Positions 1 to 7,403 of a stretch of 64,000 nt of DNA are shown one piece after another. This DNA is from Umezawaea endophytica (GTDB lineage Bacteria; Actinomycetota; Actinomycetes; Mycobacteriales; Pseudonocardiaceae). Within the stretch, counting starts at the first letter, position 1; each line of letters opens with the position of its first letter. The notes beneath the pieces were generated by a model. The model was not told where the DNA came from. It did no database searches and was given only the letters and a program-made list of their open reading frames with translations. Location: assembly GCF_025061645.1 (NCBI RefSeq), contig NZ_JANYMP010000017.1, forward strand, positions 62,001 through 126,000, given 5' to 3'. A program made the translations under genes and the position numbers.

Positions 1-449
1 GCAGCGCGGAGACCACCGTGGCCGCCCCGGACGGGCTCGCGGTCACGGTGCCCACGACGTGGGCGAGGCAGGTCAGGGCGGGTGGCTGGACGCCGGGCGC
101 GGACGACGGCAGGCAGCCCGCGCTGGAGGCGGCCCCGGACCTCGGGCGCTTCCACGACCTCGCGGCGGACGCTCCGGGGGTGTTCATCGGGCGCGTCGGT
201 CCGCAGGACGCGTCGACGTGGTCCGGGGAGCGGGCGCACGCCGGGTGCGGCGCGGTGGTGGAGTCCCGGTTCGAGTCGCCGCGCTGGTCGGGTGTGGTGC
301 GCCGGTGGGAGCGGTGCCCCGGCCGCAGCGTCGACGAGGTCGTGCTGACGGACGTGGCGGACGAACGGCTGGTGCTCGTCGTGCAGGTCCGCGGCGGCGG
401 CAGCGGTGTGGCCGTGCGGCGGCTGCTCGACACCGTCCGGGCGCGCTGA
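1..449 (+). CDS. C-terminal part of a probable Ser/Thr protein kinase or similar membrane protein (5' end outside window)
   Basis: The reading frame is open from the first base of the window to the TGA at 447-449, so the gene starts upstream; the GTG at 18 has no ribosome binding site and need not be a start. The visible 148 or so residues contain a 'VTVPTTWARQV' segment, a paired-Cys region and a 'VVLTDVADERLVLVVQV' strand. I associate this pattern with the extracytoplasmic C-terminal domain of many actinomycete Ser/Thr kinases, where it follows the transmembrane helix. The kinase domain itself is not in the window, so the assignment rests on the tail only. A secreted protein of unknown role is the alternative. 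Confidence 0.55.
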   Translation, partial: SAETTVAAPDGLAVTVPTTWARQVRAGGWTPGADDGRQPALEAAPDLGRFHDLAADAPGVFIGRVGPQDASTWSGERAHAGCGAVVESRFESPRWSGVVRRWERCPGRSVDEVVLTDVADERLVLVVQVRGGGSGVAVRRLLDTVRAR

Positions 450-467
450 GCGGTTCCGACCGCTTTT
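449..467 (+). terminator. Rho-independent terminator after the kinase-like gene
   Basis: Arms AGCGGT (449-454) and ACCGCT (459-464) with a TCCG loop are followed directly by a short T run. The left arm begins inside the stop codon of the preceding gene. Confidence 0.7.
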
Positions 468-603
468 CCGGCCCGGAGTTGGTCGGTTGTGACGAGGTTC
501 AAGAAAGGTGTGCTGACGAGGGCGCGAGGGCATATCCCTGGAGAACGCGTTGCCCGGCGAAAAGGGGATCGGGGAACGCGAACAAAGCGAGAGGGGAAAT
601 GTC

Positions 604-1101
604 ATGCGCAGGTCCATCAGCACGGGTGTCGTCCTCGCCGCCGCGTCCACCGCGGTGCTCGCCGGGGTCGCGAGCGCCGGGCCCGGCGCCGTCCCGGCGT
701 GCGGCGCGAACGACGTCGACGTGGCGATCAGCAGGAGCCCCGAGCACGCGGCAGGGCACTCCGCCTTCCTCGTCCGCTACACGGCCGCCGCGGACACGAC
801 GAACTGCGCGCTCGCGGGCGTGCCGTCGAACGTCGTGTTCTACGGTCCGGACGGCGACACCGCGCCGGGCATCTCCGCCACGCCCCAGCCGGGCTCCGTC
901 GCGACGCCGGTGACCATCACCCCTGGCCACGCGGGCATCTCCTACCTGGTCGAGCGCACCGGGGAGCAGCCGAACCCGGTGTCCGCCGTCACGTTCTCGC
1001 TGCCGTCGACCGCCGGGGACACCTCGGTCCGGGCGCCGTGGCCGTCGGTGCCCGTCAGCGGCGCGGACGTCCAACTGAGCGCTGTCGTCGCCGAGAGCTG
1101 A
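604..1101 (+). CDS. Secreted DUF4232-type protein
   Basis: A 165-residue exported protein of unknown function. The ATG at 604 follows GAGAGGGGA (590-598) and opens a classical signal peptide: basic 'MRRS', a hydrophobic stretch, then an Ala-rich 'VASAGPG' cleavage region. The mature part begins 'ACGANDVDVAISRS' and has the paired cysteines and beta-rich 'FLVRYTAAADTTNCAL' pattern of DUF4232, a family of actinomycete envelope proteins. The next gene encodes a second DUF4232 protein 21 nt downstream, so the two are probably co-transcribed and paralogous. No catalytic residues are apparent. A more upstream in-frame start (550) would spoil the signal peptide and is rejected. Confidence 0.8.
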   Translation: MRRSISTGVVLAAASTAVLAGVASAGPGAVPACGANDVDVAISRSPEHAAGHSAFLVRYTAAADTTNCALAGVPSNVVFYGPDGDTAPGISATPQPGSVATPVTITPGHAGISYLVERTGEQPNPVSAVTFSLPSTAGDTSVRAPWPSVPVSGADVQLSAVVAES

Positions 1102-1122
1102 TCCACCACCAGGAGGTTCGCC

Positions 1123-1725
1123 GTGAGCACCACCAGCAAGATCACCTTCGCCGCCGTGGCGGTCGCCCTGCTCAGCGCCTGCACGAGCCAGGGCCAGGGC
1201 GGTGGCACGCCGTCCGGTTCGGCGCCGTCCGTTCCCGCCCGCTCGCAGACCCCGTCACCGGTCGCGTCCGCCGCGCCGGAGTCCCCCGCCGCCGCCTCCG
1301 GGCCCGCGGCCTGCGCGTCCGCCGACCTGGCGGTGGCGCTCACCCCCGACCAGGGCGGGGGCGGCATGAACCAGACCCGGCTGGTGCTGGCGTTCACGAA
1401 CCGGGGCGCGGTCGAGTGCGCGCTCCAGGGCTCGCCGGGCGTGTCCTTCGTGACCGGCGACGGCGGCACGCAGGTCGGCGCGCCCGCGACCAGGGAGGCC
1501 GACGGCGGACCGGCGGTGACCCTGCTCCCCGGCGCGTCGGCGACGAGCACCCTGGCGATCACCAACGCCGACGTGTTCGACCCGGCGGAGTGCGCTCCCG
1601 CCGACGTCCGGGGCCTGCGCGTCTACCCGCCGGGCGAGACCGCGGCGGTGTTCGTCGAGCAGCAGCGGAAGGCGTGCTCCGCGCCGGAGAAGTCCACGAT
1701 GGTCGTCGGTCCGGTACAGGGCTGA
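1123..1725 (+). CDS. DUF4232-type lipoprotein
   Basis: A 200-residue putative lipoprotein. GTG at 1123 lies 6 nt after AGGAGG (1111-1116). The N-terminus 'ITFAAVAVALLSACTS' is a lipobox with Cys19 as the lipidated residue. A low-complexity Ser/Pro/Ala linker follows (about residues 25-60) and then a DUF4232 domain with paired cysteines ('PAACASADLAVAL', 'VECALQGSPGVSF', 'PAECAPADV'). The linker would hold the domain away from the membrane. It is the downstream member of a two-gene DUF4232 pair, one secreted and one membrane-anchored. Function is unknown; the family is often found near cell-envelope genes. Confidence 0.8.
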   Translation: MSTTSKITFAAVAVALLSACTSQGQGGGTPSGSAPSVPARSQTPSPVASAAPESPAAASGPAACASADLAVALTPDQGGGGMNQTRLVLAFTNRGAVECALQGSPGVSFVTGDGGTQVGAPATREADGGPAVTLLPGASATSTLAITNADVFDPAECAPADVRGLRVYPPGETAAVFVEQQRKACSAPEKSTMVVGPVQG

Positions 1726-1731
1726 GCCTGC

Positions 1732-1769
1732 CGGGAAGCGCCTTTCCCTTGCGGGAGAAGCGCTTCCCG
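1732..1769. terminator. Bidirectional terminator hairpin between convergent genes
   Basis: Perfect 10-bp arms CGGGAAGCGC (1732-1741) and GCGCTTCCCG (1760-1769) enclose an 18-nt loop that can itself pair partly (TTCCC/GGGA). It lies between the + strand lipoprotein gene and the - strand phytase-like gene, where it can serve both transcripts. Confidence 0.75.
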
Positions 1770-1774
1770 CTCCC

Positions 1775-2959
1775 TCAGCGCAGCACCCGCGGGTCTGCGT
1801 GCAGCCGCTCGGCGAGCTTGATGGTGATGAACTCGTTGTTGTCCGCCTTGCCGGGCGTGCGGCCGGACGAGAACGGGAAGTTGTTGTCGTTCAACACTCC
1901 CAGCGTCGAGTCGTCCAGGATCACCACGTCCTCGATCGTGGTGAACGGGAACCGGAACGTCCCCTCGAACCCGCCGACCCGACGCGGGTTGGCGATGTCC
2001 AGCAGGTCGGCGACGAGGGTCTTGTCCAGGAACCCGTCCCGGTCGCGGTCGCGCTTGTCCGCCAGGTAGATCCGCTTCACCTTCGCGTCCGCGCCCTGCC
2101 CGCCGTCGCGCTCGATGACCAGGAAGCGATTGCGGTCCACCGAGATCATGTCGCCGATGGCCAGGTCCGGCGAGCCGAGCCGGTAGGAGTACCGCTGCCC
2201 GGTGTACTTCCCGCGGGCGAGGTCGAACTCGTTGACCCGCAACGTTCCCGGCGCGTCACCGGTGACGGTCCCTTCGAGCAGCGGGTAGAGGAACTTGCCG
2301 TCCGGCGACTGCGCCATCCCCTCGAAACCCTTGCTGCTGCCCAGGTTCGGCGTGCCCGCCGGGTTCTCCGGCGCGAACACGCCGGGCAGCGGCACCGGAG
2401 CGGCCAGCAGTCGACCGGCGCGGTCGAAGTGCAGCAGGTACGGGCCGAACTCGTCACCGAGCCAGTAGCTGCCGTCGGCCACGCGCGTGATCGACTCGAC
2501 GTCGAAGTCCGCTCCGGTCAGCACCCGGTCCGGCCGCGTCAGCGCGAAAGGCACCAGGCCGCGCGGGTCGGTCAGCGTCACGCCGCCCAGCACGTCGACG
2601 CCGCCGGAGGCGAAGTCCGGCGCGATGCGGTGGATGCGCAGCAGGAAGTCGGCGCTGTTGGCCTTGTTGCCATACCCGTTGTCGGACAGCACCTCGAACG
2701 TGCCGTCGCCGTTGCGGACGACGCCGCTGAAGCCCTGCACGGGCTGGTCGGCGAACGGCGGCACGATCCCGTTGGACGGCGTCCCGCCGAGCGCGGCGCC
2801 GGAGGGCTCGCTGCCGGGCACGAACGTCTCGGCGGGCAGCGACGCGAACTTCAGCAGGGTGGCGCGACCGAAGTCCCGCGTGCCGGTCGCGGCGGCGCCG
2901 GGGGCGACGCCCGCCACCGCCACGAGCAGGGCGACGCCGAGCGCGAGTGGTCTCCGCAT
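1775..2959 (-). CDS. Secreted esterase-like phytase-family (PF13449-type) beta-propeller protein
   Basis: A 394-residue exported protein. Residues 1-24 form a signal peptide ('LALGVALLVAVAGVAPGAAA'). The mature protein carries phytase-like family features: 'PVQGFSGVV', 'FEVLSDNGYGNKANS', 'DVESITRVADGSYWLGDEFGPYLLHFD', 'SKGFEGMAQSPDGKFLYPLLEG' and 'TIEDVVILDDSTLGVLNDNNFP'. The family is named for esterase-like activity, but substrates are mostly undefined, so hydrolysis of phytate is not implied. It is convergent with the DUF4232 pair and followed on the same strand by nothing closer than the terminator. The gene ahead of it (terpene synthase homologue, 3045-4004) is 85 nt upstream on the same strand, so co-transcription is possible. 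Confidence 0.85.
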   Translation of the reverse strand: MRRPLALGVALLVAVAGVAPGAAATGTRDFGRATLLKFASLPAETFVPGSEPSGAALGGTPSNGIVPPFADQPVQGFSGVVRNGDGTFEVLSDNGYGNKANSADFLLRIHRIAPDFASGGVDVLGGVTLTDPRGLVPFALTRPDRVLTGADFDVESITRVADGSYWLGDEFGPYLLHFDRAGRLLAAPVPLPGVFAPENPAGTPNLGSSKGFEGMAQSPDGKFLYPLLEGTVTGDAPGTLRVNEFDLARGKYTGQRYSYRLGSPDLAIGDMISVDRNRFLVIERDGGQGADAKVKRIYLADKRDRDRDGFLDKTLVADLLDIANPRRVGGFEGTFRFPFTTIEDVVILDDSTLGVLNDNNFPFSSGRTPGKADNNEFITIKLAERLHADPRVLR

Positions 2960-3044
2960 GGGTGTTCCGTTCTGTCCGGCGCGCCCACCTGCGGTCGCGC
3001 GGTGCGCGCACCGTAGGCGGGCGAGGTGAACGGATCCCCAACGC

Positions 3045-4004
3045 TCAACCGGGCTTGCGGTACCTGCCGGTGTACTCCGCCCACTTCCGGTGGCCGCCGA
3101 CCCAGCGGCGCAGCAGTCCCACGTACCCGCGGACCTGGTCGTCGACCGGACCGCCGAACGAGGGCAGGTCGGCGGCCTTGCGGACGAAGTCGCGGACCTC
3201 GTCGTCGTGGATCTCCACGGCCCGGTCCACGGCCTGGTCGAGCACGACGGACTGGGACCGCATGGTCACCAGCACCAGGTTGTGCACGCCGCCGCGGGCG
3301 ATCTCGGCGCGGTGGGTGTAGAGGTCCCGCGCGTAGCCGACGATCCGGCAGGCGGTGGAGGCGAGTTCGCGGAGCGCGGAGTGCTCGCGGACCTTCGGCG
3401 GCAGGTCGAGCCCGTCGACGGGCTCGCCGAAGCGGAACATCGGGTGCAGGCCGACGGTGAACTCCCGCAGCGCGGCGTGCGCCTCGGGGGTGGGGACGTG
3501 GCCGTGGTGGTCGTCGAGCGCTTCGCGGGCGAACCCGTCGAACATCCGGCCCACCTCGTCGGCGAACGACGCCAGCCAGTCCGGCCCGCCGAGCGCCAGC
3601 AGCCGGACCCGCAGGTCCGCCATCGCTTCCGCCCTGGGGTCTCCGGGGGGCACCGGCTCGGCGCGCAGGACGGCGAGCAGGAGTTCCAGGTCCTCCGGGG
3701 CGGGCCGCTCGTCCTGGAGGACGGCCTGGAGCACGGCCCAGTCCCCGACGAGCCTCAGCCGCTCGTAGTCGGCGTTCGGGAACCCGTAGCCGACGAGGTA
3801 CCCAAGGTCCATGCCCGCGACCTCCGCCATCTCGTGCGGCGGGAGCAGCCCCAGCGACACCGCCCAGCCGACCGAGTGGTCCGACACCAGGTGGTCCGCG
3901 GCGTTCGACTCGGCGTCGAACGCGCACATCACGAACGGTGGGGCGATCCCCGCACGTGGTTCGGGCACATCGAGTCCGCTGAGTGTGAATGCGCCTGCGC
4001 TCAT
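3045..4004 (-). CDS. Class I terpene synthase homologue with degenerate metal-binding motifs
   Basis: A 319-residue protein with the all-helical fold pattern of bacterial sesquiterpene cyclases: a 'DAESNAADHLVSDHSVGWAV' entry helix and a C-terminal 'WAEYTGRYRKPG' with the conserved Arg-Tyr pair. ATG at 4004 follows GGAGGTGGG. The first metal motif (DDxxD) is not intact: at the expected place after Trp89 there is 'AVLQDERPAPED' (residues 94-105). The second (NSE, N-D-x-x-S/T-x-x-K-E) reads Arg226-Asp227-Thr230-Glu234 with Ala233 in place of Lys, so the Asn is replaced by Arg. The stretch after it ('HNLVLVTMR', 'AVDRAVEIHDDEVRDFV') is typical of the family. The protein may use altered metal ligation, do something other than cyclise diphosphates, or be inactive. 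Its substrate could come from the polyprenyl synthase at 7400-9331. Confidence 0.75.
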   Translation of the reverse strand: MSAGAFTLSGLDVPEPRAGIAPPFVMCAFDAESNAADHLVSDHSVGWAVSLGLLPPHEMAEVAGMDLGYLVGYGFPNADYERLRLVGDWAVLQAVLQDERPAPEDLELLLAVLRAEPVPPGDPRAEAMADLRVRLLALGGPDWLASFADEVGRMFDGFAREALDDHHGHVPTPEAHAALREFTVGLHPMFRFGEPVDGLDLPPKVREHSALRELASTACRIVGYARDLYTHRAEIARGGVHNLVLVTMRSQSVVLDQAVDRAVEIHDDEVRDFVRKAADLPSFGGPVDDQVRGYVGLLRRWVGGHRKWAEYTGRYRKPG

Positions 4005-4028
4005 GGCTCAACCCACCTCCGTTTAGCT

Positions 4029-4167
4029 GTTGTCCAGGACCGGGCGACAGCGACCGGCCACATCGGAAAAATAACGGCGTTTCGCAACCGTGGACAACCC
4101 CTACCGGCCCCTAGCCCCGGTTGTCCGGGATCAGCCACTGGACGTCGTACACCCAGCTCAGGACAAT
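4029..4167. promoter_or_regulatory. Four TTGTCC/GGACAA half-sites in the divergent terpene synthase/STAND promoter region
   Basis: The 189-bp divergent intergenic region holds GTTGTCC (4029-4035), GGACAACC (4092-4099), GGTTGTCC (4119-4126) and GGACAAT (4161-4167). The middle two form a perfect 8-bp inverted repeat with a 19-bp spacer; the outer two flank it in opposite orientation. Such an array suggests cooperative binding by one regulator, possibly the HTH of the STAND protein encoded next door. The link to that protein is inference. Confidence 0.5.
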
Positions 4168-4193
4168 CGGGGCCGGGACGAGGAGGTGGCGAG

Positions 4194-6938
4194 GTGCCGC
4201 GTGGGGAACGCCCGCTCGACGAAGGTGACACCCCTCTGCTGCGGTTCGCGGCCGATCTGCGGACCCTCCGGGACCAAGCGGGCGGGCGCACGTACCGCCA
4301 GCTAGGCACCCGCGCGCACTACTCGGCCACGACCCTCTCCGACGCCGCGGGCGGCCGGAAGCTGCCCAGCCTCGCCGTGACACTGGCGTACGTGCAGGCG
4401 TGCGACGGTGACCCAGGGGTCTGGGAGAGCCGGTGGCGCGAGGTCGCCGCCGAGGTCGCGCCACCCGAGGACACCGCGTCCGACCAGGGCTCCCCGCCCT
4501 ACGCCGGGCTGGCGGCGTTCCAGCCGGAGGACGCGGACCGCTTCTTCGGCCGCGAGCGGATCCTGGACGACCTGGTGGGCCGGATGGCCGACCGGCGGCT
4601 GGTGGGCGTCTTCGGCGCGTCCGGGGCGGGCAAGTCGTCGCTGCTGCGGGCCGGGCTGATGCCGCGCATCGCCGAGGGCGCGTTCGAGTGCACCTCCTCC
4701 ATCGTGGTCACCCCGGCCGAGCTGGACCTGAGCCCGGAGGTGCTGGACCGGGTCATCGGCACCGAGGTCGACGCGCTGGTGCTGGTGGTCGACCAGTTCG
4801 AGGAGGTCTTCACCCTCTGCCCGGACCTGGCCGCGCGGACCGCGTTCGTCGAGGCGCTGCTGACCGCGTCGCGGACCCGCTGCCGGGTCGTCATCGGCGT
4901 CCGGGCCGACTTCTACGGACACTGCGCCCAGCACCCCGGCCTGGTCGAGGCCCTGCGCGACGCGCAACTACTGCTGGGCCCGATGTCCGCGGAGGAGCTG
5001 CGCCAGGCGATCATGCGCCCGGCCGCCAAGGTCGGCTGCACCGTCGAGACGGCGCTGGTCACCCGCCTGGTCGCGGACGCCACCGGCCAGCCAGGCGTGC
5101 TGCCGCTGGTGTCGCACGCGCTGCTGGAGACGTGGCGGCGAAGACGCGGGACCACCCTCACCCCGGCCGGGTACGAGGCGGCAGGCGGCATCCAGCACGC
5201 GCTCGCGCAGACCGCCGAACGCACCTACACGGCGCTGGAGACCGACCAGCGGGCCGTGGCGCGGCAGATATTCCTGCGGCTCACCGCGCTGGGCGACCGC
5301 ACCGAGGACACCAAGCGCAGGCTCGCCCGCGGCGAACTGGACAACGACGACGTCGACACGCAGGTCGTGCTGGACCGGCTGGCCCACGCGCGGCTGCTGA
5401 CGTTGGACCGAGACGCCGTGGAGATCGCCCACGAGGTGCTGATCCGCTCGTGGCCGCGGCTGCGCGGCTGGCTGAACGAGAACCGCGAAGGCCTGCGCAC
5501 CGGGCGGCAGCTCACCGAGGCCGCGGCCACGTGGGACGTGCTGGCCCGCGAACCCGACTCGCTGTACCGGGGCACCCGGCTGGACGCGGCGGCCGAGTGG
5601 GCCGCCCGCGACGAGGTGCGGCTCAGCTCGCGCGAACGGGAGTTCCTCACCGCCAGCCTGACCGCCCGGAACCGCGAGCAAACGCTCGCGCTGCGCCGAA
5701 CGCGCAGGCTGCGGCAGCTCGTCGCGCTGCTGGCCGTGCTGCTCGTCCTCGCGAGCGGCGCGATCGTGCAGACGATCCGGGCGCAGGCCGTGGCGGACAA
5801 GCAGCGCAACATCGCCGTGGCCCAGCAGATCGCCATCGCGGCCGTGCGGATGGGCGACAGCAACCCCACGCTCGCCAAGAAGCTGAGCGTCGCCGCGTAC
5901 CGGCTGGAGCCGACGCGGGACGTCGTGGACGGCCTGCTCACGACCGCGACGGCCACCTGGAGCGACCACCTCGTCCGCCGGGTCGTGCCGCGGGACGAGT
6001 CGTCGATGGGGCCGGACGGGAACCCCGTCCGGGGCCGGGGGCAGGCCGCGGGCCTGGACGGGACGAGCGAGCCGGACGCGGTGAGGTCGCTCGGGTTCAC
6101 CTCGGGCGACCGGGTGCTCGCCGCCACGCTCGACGAGGTCTGGGACCTCACCGACCCGACCAAACCCGTGTTCCTGCACCGGTTCCCGGCCAGGGTCGGC
6201 TCCGTGGCGCTCGCCCCCGACGGCAGCCGGATGGCCACGATCGACGCCGACGGCAGCACCACCGTGCGCCTGTGGGAGATGGCGGACCCGAAGGCGCCGA
6301 CGCTGGTCTCGACCGTCGCGCGGCCGGGTATCCGAGGCCGGGAGGTGCGGTTCGACCAGAGCGGGCAGGTGCTCGTGACGATCGACGCCGACAGCACCAC
6401 CAGCCTGTGGCGCCTGGACTCCCCGTCCGGGCCGATGGTGTTCGGCGAGCTGCGGAGCATCCCGCACGTCGCCACGATGGCGCTCTCGGCGGACCGGCGG
6501 CTGCTCGCCACCGGCGGCGTGGACGGCACCATCCGGCTCTGGGACCTCACGGACCCGAAGCGCCCGACGACGCTGTCCGAGCTGTCGGTGCAGGCCGACG
6601 GGATCAAGGCGCTGGCCATCTCCGCGGACGGGCGGCACCTCGCGAGCGCCGCGGGCTCGGACACCGTGCGGCTGTGGGACATCACCGACCCGCGGCGCCC
6701 GTCCGAACCCGCGACCATCACCGGCCCCACGGCCTCGGTGCACACCATCGAGTTCCTGCCGCGCGGGGCCGCGGGCCCGAACACGACGGTGATGACGTCG
6801 AGCGGCGACGGCTCGTCCCGGCGCTGGGACTTCGACGAGGCGAGCGCCGCGGCCCGGCTGTGCGAGGGGGCCTCGCTGAGCCGGGAGGAGTGGCAGCGCT
6901 TCTTCCCCGGCCTGGAGTTCGTTCCACCGTGCGGATGA
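4194..6938 (+). CDS. HTH - nSTAND NTPase - WD40 repeat protein
   Basis: A 914-residue STAND-type signalling ATPase. GTG at 4194 sits 7 nt after AGGAGG (4181-4186). Order of parts: an Xre-like HTH region (about 10-80, 'TYRQLGTRAHYSATTLSDAAGG'), a short linker, then the conflict-type STAND NTPase with Walker A 'GASGAGKSS' (residues 141-149) and Walker B-like 'DALVLVVDQFEEVF' (about 191-204). A helical arm follows ('GVLPLVSHALLETW'), one transmembrane helix (about 505-528) and a C-terminal WD40 propeller with 'LATGGVDGTIRLWDLTDPKR'-type repeats (about 640-905). Such proteins are common in actinomycetes and are thought to be ligand-triggered oligomerising switches. The membrane helix puts the propeller outside or against the membrane. 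It is divergent from the terpene synthase homologue and shares its control region. Confidence 0.9.
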   Translation: MPRGERPLDEGDTPLLRFAADLRTLRDQAGGRTYRQLGTRAHYSATTLSDAAGGRKLPSLAVTLAYVQACDGDPGVWESRWREVAAEVAPPEDTASDQGSPPYAGLAAFQPEDADRFFGRERILDDLVGRMADRRLVGVFGASGAGKSSLLRAGLMPRIAEGAFECTSSIVVTPAELDLSPEVLDRVIGTEVDALVLVVDQFEEVFTLCPDLAARTAFVEALLTASRTRCRVVIGVRADFYGHCAQHPGLVEALRDAQLLLGPMSAEELRQAIMRPAAKVGCTVETALVTRLVADATGQPGVLPLVSHALLETWRRRRGTTLTPAGYEAAGGIQHALAQTAERTYTALETDQRAVARQIFLRLTALGDRTEDTKRRLARGELDNDDVDTQVVLDRLAHARLLTLDRDAVEIAHEVLIRSWPRLRGWLNENREGLRTGRQLTEAAATWDVLAREPDSLYRGTRLDAAAEWAARDEVRLSSREREFLTASLTARNREQTLALRRTRRLRQLVALLAVLLVLASGAIVQTIRAQAVADKQRNIAVAQQIAIAAVRMGDSNPTLAKKLSVAAYRLEPTRDVVDGLLTTATATWSDHLVRRVVPRDESSMGPDGNPVRGRGQAAGLDGTSEPDAVRSLGFTSGDRVLAATLDEVWDLTDPTKPVFLHRFPARVGSVALAPDGSRMATIDADGSTTVRLWEMADPKAPTLVSTVARPGIRGREVRFDQSGQVLVTIDADSTTSLWRLDSPSGPMVFGELRSIPHVATMALSADRRLLATGGVDGTIRLWDLTDPKRPTTLSELSVQADGIKALAISADGRHLASAAGSDTVRLWDITDPRRPSEPATITGPTASVHTIEFLPRGAAGPNTTVMTSSGDGSSRRWDFDEASAAARLCEGASLSREEWQRFFPGLEFVPPCG

Positions 6939-6980
6939 CCTGTGCTGCGGGAACACCCGGATGGGCTGATACTCACTCAG

Positions 6981-7403
6981 GTGAGCACTCCCCGTGATGA
7001 CCGCGTGACCGAAGTCCACCCGACGGTCGTCGGCGTGCCCGCGGACCCGTCGACCCCCGCGGACGAGTCGATCACGAACCCGCCCGTCGTGACCGACCCG
7101 AGCGCGCCCGTCGTGGACCCGACGACCCCGCAGGCACCGACGTCGCACGCCAGGATCAAACCGACCCGCATCAGCGGGACGTGGATCGCCGTCATCATCG
7201 CGATCTTCGTGCTGATCTTCCTGCTGGTGTTCATCCTCCAGAACCTGACGGACGTGACGATCCACTTCCTCGGCGGCGCGTTCACCCTGCCGCTGGGCGT
7301 CGCCCTGCTGTTCGCCGCGATCGGCGGGGCGCTGCTGGTCGCGCTGGTCGGCGCGGCCCGGATCATGCAGTTGCGCCGCCAGACGAAACGGGCGCTGCGC
7401 TAA
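6981..7403 (+). CDS. LapA-domain (DUF1049) small membrane protein
   Basis: About 140 residues: a Pro/Thr/Asp-rich N-terminal tail, then two transmembrane helices ('WIAVIIAIFVLIFLLVFILQ' and 'LPLGVALLFAAIGGALLVAL') joined by 'NLTDVTIHFLGGAFT', and a basic 'RIMQLRRQTKRALR' end. This is the lipopolysaccharide-assembly-protein-A-like fold, common in bacteria without LPS and of unknown role there. GTG at 6981 is preferred; GATACT (6968-6973) lies 7 nt before it, which would suit a leaderless transcript. An in-frame GTG at 6942 without a ribosome binding site is the alternative. The stop codon overlaps by 4 nt the convergent gene's stop. Confidence 0.8.
   Translation: MSTPRDDRVTEVHPTVVGVPADPSTPADESITNPPVVTDPSAPVVDPTTPQAPTSHARIKPTRISGTWIAVIIAIFVLIFLLVFILQNLTDVTIHFLGGAFTLPLGVALLFAAIGGALLVALVGAARIMQLRRQTKRALR

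Noticed and set aside
4194-6938. Antiphage (Avs-like) defence gene
   Set aside because: STAND NTPases can act in defence, but this one has an HTH, a membrane helix and WD40 repeats with no nuclease or other effector domain, and no defence genes are adjacent.
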